A stretch of 64,000 nt of DNA, from the NCBI GenBank assembly GCA_002395805.1, contig DGVB01000034.1:10428-74427 (forward strand), read 5' to 3'. The notes under the pieces are model-generated. The model was given only the letters and a program-made list of their open reading frames with translations, did not search any database and had not been told where the DNA came from. Below are positions 23,828-32,102 of this stretch, piece after piece (within the stretch, counting starts at the first letter, position 1; every line of letters starts with the position of its first letter). The translations under genes and the position numbers were made by a program. The DNA is from Bacteroidales bacterium UBA4295. GTDB lineage: Bacteria > Bacteroidota > Bacteroidia > Bacteroidales > Paludibacteraceae.

Positions 23828-23858
23828 CAAAGGTACAACTTTTTTTTCAAATACGCAA
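23828..23858 (-). promoter_or_regulatory. promoter of bamD
   Basis: On the minus strand TTG at 23858-23856, 20 bases, TACCTTTG at 23835-23828, 18 bases before the bamD ATG. It overlaps the region just after the end of apbE. Confidence 0.7.
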
Positions 23859-23867
23859 GAGAAAATT

Positions 23868-24902
23868 TTATTTTTTAATAAAATCCTCCCAATTCGGGGA
23901 AGTAAGAGCCGTCAAACTGTCGTTTTTGGCGATGATAAGATAGCAAGCGGCGTCTTGAGTGCGGGCTATCATCTGCAGCGCTTCTTCTGCGCCGAGTACC
24001 ATACATGCGGTAGCCAGCGCGTCGGAGCGCATGCAGGACGAGCTGACCACCGTGGCGCTCAGCAGCGAGTGCTGCACGGGGTATCCCGTTCGAGGGTCGA
24101 TAGTATGGCTGCGTCGCTCGGTACCTTCGTAGTAGAAATTGCGGTAATTGCCGCTCGTGGCCATGCAGATGTCAGTGACCGACAGGATCTCCTGCAGTTC
24201 GCTTTGCGCTCCTTCGTTATTGAGGTTCGGTTTGGTCACTCCGATGTGCCATGGTTCTCCTTTGTCGTTCAGGCCTTTCGCCACTACTTCGCCGCCGATA
24301 TCCACCAGATAATTGCTGCATCCGTGTTCGTATAGCAGCCCTGCAATCACGTCGCAGGCTTGTCCTTTGGCTACGGCGCCGCCGTCTATCTGTACACGCG
24401 GGTCGGACTTAAGTACATGATGATCGATCAGCTCCACCTTGTCGAATCCGACAAAACGGCGGATACTGTCTATCGTCTGCGGGCTGATAGCTGCCAGCTG
24501 ATCGCTTTTACGGCCAAAGCCAAAGGCTTTTACCAAAGGAGCTACGGTAATATCGAAAGCTCCGCCTGAGAGGGTGTATATCTCCGTCGCCTCCGCCCAC
24601 ATGGCTTCGAAGAGCGCGTCTGTGACCGTGTCTCGGTTCGCGTTCACTGCTGACAGTACTGAGCGGGGGTTGAACATACTCAGGCTTTTGTCGAAGGCCT
24701 GCAACGCATGCTTGATGCTGTCGTGCAGGTCTGCCTCTGCCTCGTAACGGATGTTGTAATAAGTGCCGAAGATCTTACCATCGTTGCGATAATAAGCCTC
24801 CGTCCTTTCACTTTCATCCTTCCCTCCGATTCCCCAAATCAGCAGCGCTGCCAGGCCCACGCCCAGCAGTGCACTGATAATATGTCGTCTGTTAATATTC
24901 AA
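23868..24902 (-). CDS. apbE: ApbE FAD:protein FMN transferase
   Basis: The product has 344 residues with an N-terminal membrane helix. ApbE motifs are present: FGTYYNIRY, SLSMFNPRSVLSAVN, GAFDITVAPLVKAFGFG, and the nucleotide site QIDGGAVAKGQACDVIAGLL followed by NYLVDIGGEV and HTIDPRTGYPV. It attaches FMN to Thr or Ser of exported flavoproteins such as Nqr/Rnf subunits. The only start near the helix is a TTG at 24902 that overlaps the porin-like gene's stop (TTGA), so translation is coupled to that gene. Confidence 0.88.
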   Translation of the reverse strand: MNINRRHIISALLGVGLAALLIWGIGGKDESERTEAYYRNDGKIFGTYYNIRYEAEADLHDSIKHALQAFDKSLSMFNPRSVLSAVNANRDTVTDALFEAMWAEATEIYTLSGGAFDITVAPLVKAFGFGRKSDQLAAISPQTIDSIRRFVGFDKVELIDHHVLKSDPRVQIDGGAVAKGQACDVIAGLLYEHGCSNYLVDIGGEVVAKGLNDKGEPWHIGVTKPNLNNEGAQSELQEILSVTDICMATSGNYRNFYYEGTERRSHTIDPRTGYPVQHSLLSATVVSSSCMRSDALATACMVLGAEEALQMIARTQDAACYLIIAKNDSLTALTSPNWEDFIKK

Positions 24903-25771
24903 AACCAGAAGCCGAGACCAATTGTACCATTCAGCTTCTGTACGCCGCCAAGTTTGTAATCACCGGCTTCGCTGACGAAGCAATTGTCTTTGTTGATGCC
25001 GTAAGTGTTGATGCTGCCCAGACCGAACAACTCGATGTCGCATACATCGTTGACATTCCATGTCTTACCGATTCGCAGCGCGATGTTGTTGACTGCAAAA
25101 CCGCCCTCATAATCGGTGTAGAGACTCTTCCACGGGGTCATACCTACTACGGCGCCGATCGTCAGATCAATGGATTCGAACGTGTGGTCATATCCGATCT
25201 CGAAATACGAACTCCATGCGCGGCGAGCTACTTCGTCGCCGGTATTGGCGTCGATGGCGTAATAACAGTCGTTTCCGGCTACCATCGAGTACCAGTTGAA
25301 ATACAGACCGGCTTTGGTCAGCGTACCGAAGTTGTAACCGATCTGAACCTCCGTCTGGCTTCCGCCATCGTCCTCCAGACCGCTGAAGAACGGCGTGCCG
25401 CCAAAATAGTAATAATGGGTAGCACCCAAAGTCAGACCCCATAACTGCAGGCTTGCCTCGAGATCCACCTCCGGCACGAAATACGTGTTCGGGTTCATGT
25501 CGTTTGCGTCGGGATTAGGCAGACCTTTGCGGAATTTCCAGTCGGAAGCACCGATACTTCCCCATGCGCCGATACGGAACTGAACTTTCTCGTCTGCGGC
25601 GTTAAAACCGACCAACGCTTCCGGCTGGAAACTCAGACCGCCGTTGTACTGGCCACGCCAGATATATGAACTGACGACCTCTGCACCTGCCTCATATGCA
25701 AAATCCATTTCTGCTTTTGCAGACACCACTGCAGCCACCATTGCGGCTGCCAATACCAATACCTTTTTCAT
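24899..25771 (-). CDS. porin-like outer-membrane protein, copy 1
   Basis: The product has 290 residues with a signal peptide (cleaved after about residue 20, VSAKA). Its amphipathic strands and final aromatic pair (GFWF) indicate a barrel. The SSYIWRGQYNGG segment recalls the TorF-type putative porins. It is related to the next upstream gene: both carry YIWRG near the start, an EVDL strand, SSY-EI-Y, and G-TPWKS-YT in the same order. Substrate unknown. Confidence 0.65.
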   Translation of the reverse strand: MKKVLVLAAAMVAAVVSAKAEMDFAYEAGAEVVSSYIWRGQYNGGLSFQPEALVGFNAADEKVQFRIGAWGSIGASDWKFRKGLPNPDANDMNPNTYFVPEVDLEASLQLWGLTLGATHYYYFGGTPFFSGLEDDGGSQTEVQIGYNFGTLTKAGLYFNWYSMVAGNDCYYAIDANTGDEVARRAWSSYFEIGYDHTFESIDLTIGAVVGMTPWKSLYTDYEGGFAVNNIALRIGKTWNVNDVCDIELFGLGSINTYGINKDNCFVSEAGDYKLGGVQKLNGTIGLGFWF

Positions 25772-25804
25772 TTTTAATTTTAGTTATTTGTTGATAATTG
25801 TTAG

Positions 25805-26659
25805 CTATTTCAAATAGACGCCGAATGTAATATTGGCGTTGACGGCCTGTTCCCAAGGGAAGTCCGGGTGCCATTCTGCGGCAATTTTGCTTGCGGCGAG
25901 AGCGGAGGGGTTAATTGATAGTTGTCCCTGCACCATCAGTCCGCATCGCTCTGCGACGCTCCAGTCTTTGCGCAATCGCAGTTCTATATTCTGAACGGCG
26001 AAATCGCGTACGTAGAATGTGTAGCAGCTTTTCCAGGGCGTGATACCGAAGGCGCCGTAGAGACTAAATCCCATAGGGAGTGCCTGAGTGTAACTGATCT
26101 CCGCATAGCTCGAATAGGCTCTTACGGTGTCTCCTGCGTCATTCCAGTAACTATCCGCCCCAGCGATACGGCTAGCCCAGAGGATGCTCAGCGGGATTTT
26201 AGGGCTCAAGGTATATCGCACATCGAGTTCAACGCGGTTTCCTTTGTCCGGATAGTTGGTGAAATCGAAGAATCCGCAGTTGAAATTATGGATATAGAGC
26301 AGAAAGACGTTAATGCCCCATCTGTCAAATCCGATGCTCAGATCCACTTCCGGTTCGAACGTGTTGAAGGTCCAGTCTGTGACGCCTATATTCCACCACA
26401 TGCCGGCATATAATCCTCCATATCCGACGTTGACGTCGCCCTGTATGTTCGCCCCTCCGGCATAGATACCTCGCCAAATATAGGTTGTTTGTATTCTCGC
26501 CTGCGCGCCATACGTCAGCCCGACAGGTTTCTTATAGTCTTCCCAAACTCCGCTCGCGTGCGCGTTCGTGGAAAATAAAACAAGTGAAGCTCCGATGCAG
26601 ATCACCAGAGCAATAATTAAGGAAAAGGTTGGAGTAAAGGCTCTCGCCTTAGAGCGCAT
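25805..26659 (-). CDS. porin-like outer-membrane protein, copy 2
   Basis: The product has 284 residues from MRSKARAFTPTFS, with a long signal segment ending NAHAS. Shared blocks with copy 1 are TYIWRGIYAGG, EVDLSIGF, SSYAEISYTQ and GITPWKSCYTFY, so the pair arose by duplication and has diverged. The start overlaps the small HTH gene by 11 bases. An earlier frame start at 26731 lies within that gene and is not used. Function unknown. Confidence 0.62.
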   Translation of the reverse strand: MRSKARAFTPTFSLIIALVICIGASLVLFSTNAHASGVWEDYKKPVGLTYGAQARIQTTYIWRGIYAGGANIQGDVNVGYGGLYAGMWWNIGVTDWTFNTFEPEVDLSIGFDRWGINVFLLYIHNFNCGFFDFTNYPDKGNRVELDVRYTLSPKIPLSILWASRIAGADSYWNDAGDTVRAYSSYAEISYTQALPMGFSLYGAFGITPWKSCYTFYVRDFAVQNIELRLRKDWSVAERCGLMVQGQLSINPSALAASKIAAEWHPDFPWEQAVNANITFGVYLK

Positions 26660-26888
26660 TCTGAGCCTCCCATGCTTTGCGCAAGGCGATCTCCAGAATG
26701 CGAGTGTTGCTAAAGTCAACAATACCGCCATCAGGTCCCGGCTCCATATGGTAGTCAGCAGTGCCTTCGCCGTTGAAATAAGCTCTTACTTCTTCTCCGG
26801 AGAGACCTAACTCTGCGGCGATTGCATCCATAGTACCATGAGGAAGACTGTCTTTTACAGCACGAAGGCGATTAAATGTTGTACGCAT
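26649..26888 (-). CDS. small HTH-like protein
   Basis: The product has 79 residues with a predicted helix-turn-helix: GTMDAIAAELGLSGEEVRAY. A Gly/Asp/Pro-rich loop and a C-terminal helix follow. It is the first gene of the unit with the two porin-like genes and apbE and may regulate it. It has a good promoter about 100 bases upstream, leaving a long leader. Confidence 0.55.
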   Translation of the reverse strand: MRTTFNRLRAVKDSLPHGTMDAIAAELGLSGEEVRAYFNGEGTADYHMEPGPDGGIVDFSNTRILEIALRKAWEAQNAL

Positions 26889-26991
26889 AATGAAATGTAT
26901 TTTATATGTTTTTAATGTTAATAACCATTCATTTCCGGAGGGAAGCCATCTATATCTTTGTTCGTTCTAAGGCATTTTCCGAAATTCGCTG

Positions 26992-27023
26992 CAAATTTAG
27001 TGCTTTTTTTCGATATATCCAAA
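26992..27023 (-). promoter_or_regulatory. promoter of the HTH-porin-apbE unit
   Basis: On the minus strand TTTG at 27023-27020, 20 bases, TAAATTTG at 26999-26992. The first gene starts at 26888, so the leader is about 100 bases. Confidence 0.7.
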
Positions 27024-27040
27024 TAAAAAGTAAAAAAAAG

Positions 27041-28207
27041 TTATTTTAGCCGTAATTCTTCATTCATGGTTTTGATAGAGTAGTCCGCCGGAGCTTTGAG
27101 GATTGTAACGACCCAAGCTTTGAGCGACTCGTCCCAAGTTTGATGTGTGATAGTTTTCCAGACCTCGTCAAAAGAGGTTTTCTTCCCGTGTCCTTTGCTC
27201 AGCGATTTACGGTATTTGCGGTCAGCTCGCCAGTTTTGGATATATTCCGGGGCTATTTCGCAAGTCTCTTCGACGATCACAGAGAGGCTGTACTGTCCGG
27301 TGCCGAAATGATCTCTCAGCCCCTGTTTTTCGTCGGGTATCTGCATGTATGATCGGGGTACGATAAAACTCTCTCCGGCGAGTTGGTATTTCGGTGTCTG
27401 CCCTTTTGGGCGGATATAGACGAAAGAGCCGTCAGGGTTGACATCGGCAGAGTCGATAGGTATATCCAACACGAATTCGCCTAATAACTCGTCCTGGTGG
27501 AGCGAGGGGGTGAAATCTATCCATGAAGATTTGAGTTGGATTGTCATTTTGAAATTGAAAGTCTTGCGTTCGGCGAAGGAGAAAGCGAGGGGCAGGTGGG
27601 AGTTAGGGAGATGAGAGTGGTATGGATTAATGATAATCGTATCGAGAACCAGCTCAAATTTGGAGTGATCTCTGATACGGTTGAGTTTAAGTCGGTCAAG
27701 ATGGCATGAGACATAAAAAGAGGTGTCCTCATCCACAGTAGCCAAGCAGCCTATGCCGTTAAACTGAATACCATCGGGGTCCAGAGCTCCGAACTCCGAG
27801 CCATGCGAATAAAAATCATTGATAGAATAGAGCGTGCCGAGCGAGTTAGTGAAAGAACATTCTTTGGTAGCTGTTTCCATCCATTCCTGTTTGTGTCGCC
27901 GGTCCATGGTGATGAGCTGCCCGATAGCCTGTATGCCGAGATCGACCACGGAGGATATATATCCGGTAGCGACCCCGAGTGCAGCATTGCCGAGGGCATT
28001 AAGGAGTCCGGATCCGAAGCCACGGCTTGCGTCGTCGGCGATGGATGCTTCATTCATCAAATCAGCGGAGAGCGTACTATCAGTATATACGACGGTTCGA
28101 TAGGAGATGAGCGGTTTGGAGGAACGTCCAGTTGGGGTATTCTCTTTGGCGGATAAGCCGGTGCAGAGGATCAGCAGCGCAGTAAAAAGGAGAAATCTGT
28201 TTTTCAT
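27041..28207 (-). CDS. exported protein of unknown function, CHASE2-linked
   Basis: The product has 388 residues with a signal peptide (about 20 residues, CTGLSAKE). A Gly/Ala-rich helical stretch near 65-100 (GSGLLNALGNAALGVATGYI) could insert in or cross a membrane. The rest is beta-rich. No family recognised. It ends a three-gene set whose first member has a CHASE2 sensor domain; the gap to the middle gene is one base. Confidence 0.6.
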   Translation of the reverse strand: MKNRFLLFTALLILCTGLSAKENTPTGRSSKPLISYRTVVYTDSTLSADLMNEASIADDASRGFGSGLLNALGNAALGVATGYISSVVDLGIQAIGQLITMDRRHKQEWMETATKECSFTNSLGTLYSINDFYSHGSEFGALDPDGIQFNGIGCLATVDEDTSFYVSCHLDRLKLNRIRDHSKFELVLDTIIINPYHSHLPNSHLPLAFSFAERKTFNFKMTIQLKSSWIDFTPSLHQDELLGEFVLDIPIDSADVNPDGSFVYIRPKGQTPKYQLAGESFIVPRSYMQIPDEKQGLRDHFGTGQYSLSVIVEETCEIAPEYIQNWRADRKYRKSLSKGHGKKTSFDEVWKTITHQTWDESLKAWVVTILKAPADYSIKTMNEELRLK

Positions 28208-28208
28208 A

Positions 28209-29048
28209 TTACCACATGTATAGAATATCGGTTTTAGTTTTTTTCGCTTTATCGGTACGGTGATACATTAGTTCATTATCCAAAGCATTGGAGTCGTAGG
28301 GTTCTTTGAGCGCAATGAGGATATATACATCATCGGTCGTATCGGGGAAATAGACGTCCATGGCGCAGGAGCAGAATCCGCTTGGAGTAATGGGGCATGC
28401 ATTGGCTTTGATCTCCGGAGTGATGACATAGCACAGGGAGAGGGAGTGGGTTCGTTTATTGACATGCAGGACATTGATATGATAGTCTTGTTCGGTACGG
28501 TTTTCGAACTCAAAATCGAGTTCTCCGCCGCTTAGTTTGTATCGTTTGAGCGTTATGCCATCCAGTTTCGGACTTTTCGCTCCGGAGCAAGCCTGGGCAC
28601 CAATCCATGCCAATTGCTCGGCCAGTTCGTCGTAGTCTATGGCTTGCTCTCCTCGTATGCCGGCGCCCAGAACCTTCATGCTATGCGCGATAGTGTTTCT
28701 CTTGTCTCCTCGAAGAGATATATTCATTCCTCTCAAGATCCGTGCGGCAAGGCTGTTTTTAGCTTCATTCACTATCTTGTAAACGGGTTCTTTGACAGCG
28801 CCCCGACTATTATAGATGCGATTTCTCTCGGTGTCAATAATGCGAATCATACTGCCTTCAGCGAGGCTAATCGAGTCCGGTGCCTCCAAGATCAGATCCA
28901 ATTCGACCGTTTTCCAGGAGGGGGCAGAGCCTCTCTGTTTGTACTGCACATCTCCCTTAAAGGAGCCCACGCGGTATTTGGTTTGCGCCTGAGCACAGAT
29001 CCATCCGGTAGTGAGGCAGAGAAGAATAGATAGAATGCGTTTCATCAT
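28209..29048 (-). CDS. exported protein with FecR-like N-terminus, CHASE2-linked
   Basis: The product has 279 residues with a signal peptide (cleavage about residue 22, CAQAQ). Residues 25-80 (GDVQYKQRGSAPSWKTVELD, then EGSMIRIIDTERNRIY) look like the double-psi strand pattern of FecR-type domains. The second half is beta-rich with several cysteines. FecR and CHASE2 domains are often found in the same gene sets. The role is unknown. Confidence 0.5.
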   Translation of the reverse strand: MMKRILSILLCLTTGWICAQAQTKYRVGSFKGDVQYKQRGSAPSWKTVELDLILEAPDSISLAEGSMIRIIDTERNRIYNSRGAVKEPVYKIVNEAKNSLAARILRGMNISLRGDKRNTIAHSMKVLGAGIRGEQAIDYDELAEQLAWIGAQACSGAKSPKLDGITLKRYKLSGGELDFEFENRTEQDYHINVLHVNKRTHSLSLCYVITPEIKANACPITPSGFCSCAMDVYFPDTTDDVYILIALKEPYDSNALDNELMYHRTDKAKKTKTDILYMW

Positions 29049-29062
29049 TTATGAGAATTTGT

Positions 29063-30223
29063 TTATTTCTTCTGAACTAATTGCCGGCATAAGCCATATC
29101 CGGCATAGACGATATCGAAGGCGAACATGCCGAAGACAAGCATTGTTATGGCGGGCGTGTAGTCGGCGTATATATGGTTTTGGGCGAAGGTCAAGCATCC
29201 GATGTAAACCAGGATGAAGAGCGAAGCGAACATGAGGACACGTGTTGTCAGATTAATCGCATAGCCCATCTTTTCGCTTACGTTTGCCCAAAGGAGGAAA
29301 CAGATGAGGATGAGACAGAGGCAAACGGCTACCGTCCAATTAATCCATTCCGGCCTTGTCTCGATATATTGCCCTTGCAGGATCGTTTGTGTGGCATAGG
29401 CATGAATCAGCACCCCGGGTGCAGGTTCGCTCAAGGGAGTGAGATAGGTATCTTTCGGGTCTTTGAGCACACCGATGAGTACCACTTTTCCTCTCATTCT
29501 CTTCGCCACGTCGGGATTAGCCAGCCTCTCCGCGGAGATAGTATCTATGACGGAGTGTGTAAAATCAATGATCTCTTCCGACCTGCCTCTCCTGACAGCC
29601 TCTTGCGCCTTCTCAGGGTCGACTATTTTGGCTAATTCCAGCGCTATATTGGGGATGGTGTCGCCCGCGCTCGTGCAGACGTATGGAAGAAACGTGCGCA
29701 CGACAGTCCAGCTATGGGCGACATCCAGATTAGCAAAGCCGGAGTGCGGGACGGTAGTGAGGCTGCGGTAGAAGAAAGAAAGCGTATCCGGGATATAATG
29801 AATACGATCTTTATCATGCTCGACCATAATGATATTCACCATATTGGGTGTATTCTCGACGGTATGCATCAGCGCCGTATTGTCTGCTTTGTCAATAGAG
29901 AAATAGATATCCAGCCCGATAGCTATGGGCTCATACAGGAGTATCGTATCGATGAGGGTGAGCACCTGCTCTCTATTCAAATTATCGATCCCTACGACCA
30001 CCACGTTTTCGCTCATTTCCCGTTCCGATTGCTCTTCCGCCATCATGTTATAGATGTCCGTCATCTGGAAATCCACCTTTTTCTGAAAGGGGACAAACAT
30101 CTCCATCGAAGAGAAATCGGAGTTAAGGAAGGAACTGAACAGGGCGGCGACAGCCACCGAGAGGAAAACGATGACTGCTGCATGCCACCATTTCATATTG
30201 TTTATATCGTAGTGCATTTTCAT
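29063..30223 (-). CDS. CHASE2-domain membrane protein
   Basis: The product has 386 residues from MKMHYDINNMKWWHAA. One N-terminal helix is followed by a CHASE2 sensor domain (ENVVVVGIDNLNREQVLTLI, then EPIAIGLDIYF and RGKVVLIGV) and three C-terminal membrane helices. CHASE2 is an extracytoplasmic sensing domain. There is no kinase or cyclase domain after the helices, so the signal must pass to another protein. It heads a three-gene unit with two exported unknowns. A good promoter lies 21 bases upstream. Confidence 0.8.
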   Translation of the reverse strand: MKMHYDINNMKWWHAAVIVFLSVAVAALFSSFLNSDFSSMEMFVPFQKKVDFQMTDIYNMMAEEQSEREMSENVVVVGIDNLNREQVLTLIDTILLYEPIAIGLDIYFSIDKADNTALMHTVENTPNMVNIIMVEHDKDRIHYIPDTLSFFYRSLTTVPHSGFANLDVAHSWTVVRTFLPYVCTSAGDTIPNIALELAKIVDPEKAQEAVRRGRSEEIIDFTHSVIDTISAERLANPDVAKRMRGKVVLIGVLKDPKDTYLTPLSEPAPGVLIHAYATQTILQGQYIETRPEWINWTVAVCLCLILICFLLWANVSEKMGYAINLTTRVLMFASLFILVYIGCLTFAQNHIYADYTPAITMLVFGMFAFDIVYAGYGLCRQLVQKK

Positions 30224-30243
30224 TAGAATTCCATTACGGGGTG

Positions 30244-30274
30244 CAAAGGTACAACAAAAATTGCACATACGCAA
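30244..30274 (-). promoter_or_regulatory. promoter of the CHASE2 unit
   Basis: On the minus strand TTG at 30274-30272, 20 bases, TACCTTTG at 30251-30244. Confidence 0.7.
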
Positions 30275-30309
30275 GTTTTTTTTTATTTTTAGGGACAAAA
30301 CATGTTTTG

Positions 30310-30464
30310 TGATTATCAGATAGCTTATAACCATGGGGATAGCGTATCTGCCCTTCGGAGTAATAGCTCCCCTGCCAACGTCCTTTTGCGTACCCCCTTC
30401 GCAAAAGAACGACTCCGAGAGGGCATATACTATATATGTCGGGGACGAAGCCATCTGATAATCA
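30310..30464 (-). ncRNA. long hairpin RNA with 6S-like fold
   Basis: About 155 bases fold on themselves. A 12-bp perfect closing stem joins 30310-30321 and 30453-30464. A symmetric internal loop of about 19 bases per side (30325-30343, 30431-30449) follows. A second stem (30344-30361 with 30412-30430) has one mismatch and a small bulge, and an apical hairpin pairs 30373-30380 with 30390-30397. A closing stem, a large central bubble and a terminal arm are the plan of 6S RNA, which binds RNA polymerase. On the minus strand a near-consensus promoter (TTTC-N20-TGCCTTTG, 30494-30463) ends right at the closing stem. The strand is therefore inferred as minus. It might also be a Bacteroidales RNA family of other function. 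Confidence 0.55.
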
Positions 30465-30604
30465 AAGGCACGATAAGTGGCGTGTAAAAAGAAAAATACT
30501 GCGTGTAGTCTGCAGAACGCGAACGTAGCTACGGGGGAATTGCCACAGGCAAATGATGTCCGAAGTACAAAAATTTTCGAACTGAGCAAATAAAAAACAA
30601 AAAA

Positions 30605-30632
30605 AACCGCCCTCACGACTGAGAAAGCGGTT
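30605..30632 (-). terminator. intrinsic terminator after the antiporter gene
   Basis: On the minus strand AACCGC, TTT, CTCA, loop GTCG, TGAG, G, GCGGTT, then a T run broken by one G. It ends the unit of the outer-membrane protein, the TamB fusion and the antiporter. Bases 30465-30604 beyond it hold no gene that I can support. Confidence 0.85.
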
Positions 30633-30705
30633 CCTTTTCTGCACCTGCAATCGTCATCAGAGCGATTAGTATGTATGCCTTTCTATTTATGAGAGGAGAT
30701 CATTG

Positions 30706-32070
30706 TTAAGCGTTATCAGGTTCGTCGTTTTCAGACATATTTTTCAGGAATAGATCGACCACATGTTTGGTGACGAGTGTTTTGCGCACGGCACGTCTCA
30801 CTTTGTCCGCGGAGGAAGGGTTCTGAGCCTGTTTGTCCGCATTATCTGCAGCGGCTTTCTCTGCTTCCGTCACCTGTTTCTCTCGTGCATCGATCTTCGC
30901 CTTGAGCCGCGGCGAAGCATGGTTGTAGAGATAGTTGTAGCACGGCATGGCAGCTTTCATGATATACGGCGTGAGGAAGGTAGTGAGCACAGACGCCGCC
31001 ACGATAATAGGATAGATAGCGGGGTCTGTGACGTTCAGTTTAGAACCGAGCGCCGCGATGATGAAGGAGAACTCGCCTATCTGAACAAAGGAGAATCCGG
31101 TCTGCATAGCGTCCCGGAGCGTCTCTCCTCCCCACCAGCAACCGAGCGTACCGAAAAGGATCATACCGACGATGATGACCAGCGCCACAAAGAGGATCGA
31201 ATCCCAGTAAGCGACGAGCGAAGAGGGGTTGATCATCATACCGACAGAGACGAAGAAGATAGCGGCAAAGACATTCTTAAGCGGCGCCATGAGGTGCTCT
31301 ATACGGTGCGCCTCTTTGGTCTCCGCGAGGATCATACCCATAACGAACGCACCGAGAGCGGAACTGAAACCTGCTTCTTCGGCCGTCAGCACCATGCCCA
31401 GACAGAGCCCGAGAGCGAGGATGATCAGGATCTCGTCGTTGAGATGCGGACGCACCCATCGGAGAAAAGTAGGGATAATGAGGATTCCGACGACGAACCA
31501 GATAGCGAGCGTGACCACCAGGACTCCCACTTTCTCGAGCAACTCTCCTCCTTCGAAACTATTCTTAACCGCGATGGAAGAGAGCAAGACCAGCAGCACC
31601 ACGGCGATGATATCCTCGAAGATAAGGATGGAAGTGGCTCCTTTGACAAAGCGCGCTTTGCCGAGGCCGGCTTCGTCGATGGCTTTCATGACGATAGTAG
31701 TAGAAGACATACAGAGCATAGCGGCAAGGAAGATCGAGTTCATGTTATCCAGCAGCGAGAACCGCCCGACGCCATAGCCCAATAGGAGCATGCCTCCGAC
31801 GATCGTGGAGACGCCGATAAGTGCCACTTTGCCGGACTCGAAGAGGTTCTTCATCCTGAACTCCAGCCCGATGCAGAAGAGGACAAAGAGGACTCCGATG
31901 TTACCCCAAGTTTCGACATTCTCCATCTCCACCAGTTTCTCCCCGAAGAGATGTGGGCCAACCAAGATACCGGCAACGATATAACCAAGAACAACAGGCT
32001 GCTTGAGCAGCTTGAACAGCAGGGCAACAATGCCTGCCGTGATCATTAAGATGTAAAGATCGTGAACCAT
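30706..32070 (-). CDS. CPA2-type cation:proton antiporter
   Basis: The product has 454 residues with about 12 membrane helices of the Na/H exchanger (KefB-like) fold. Motifs include KLLKQPVVLGYIVAGILVGP, MLCMSSTTIVMKAIDEAGLG, IFEDIIAVVLLVLL and FSSALGAFVMGMILAET. There is no C-terminal TrkA-N domain; the tail is a charged helix of about 75 residues. It exchanges K+ or Na+ for protons across the inner membrane. It follows the TamB fusion gene by 32 bases and is closed by a strong terminator. Confidence 0.85.
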   Translation of the reverse strand: MVHDLYILMITAGIVALLFKLLKQPVVLGYIVAGILVGPHLFGEKLVEMENVETWGNIGVLFVLFCIGLEFRMKNLFESGKVALIGVSTIVGGMLLLGYGVGRFSLLDNMNSIFLAAMLCMSSTTIVMKAIDEAGLGKARFVKGATSILIFEDIIAVVLLVLLSSIAVKNSFEGGELLEKVGVLVVTLAIWFVVGILIIPTFLRWVRPHLNDEILIILALGLCLGMVLTAEEAGFSSALGAFVMGMILAETKEAHRIEHLMAPLKNVFAAIFFVSVGMMINPSSLVAYWDSILFVALVIIVGMILFGTLGCWWGGETLRDAMQTGFSFVQIGEFSFIIAALGSKLNVTDPAIYPIIVAASVLTTFLTPYIMKAAMPCYNYLYNHASPRLKAKIDAREKQVTEAEKAAADNADKQAQNPSSADKVRRAVRKTLVTKHVVDLFLKNMSENDEPDNA

Positions 32071-32102
32071 AGATTAATGATTAATGAATATTTATGATTG
32101 AA

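Noticed and set aside
30302..30487. Short open frame over the structured RNA
   Set aside because: The same bases form a nested hairpin with a promoter on the other strand; the translated text has no protein-like pattern.
30763..31785. Plus-strand open frame of 340 codons rich in Arg, Asp and His
   Set aside because: Antisense shadow of the antiporter gene; the composition is typical of reading membrane-protein codons backwards.
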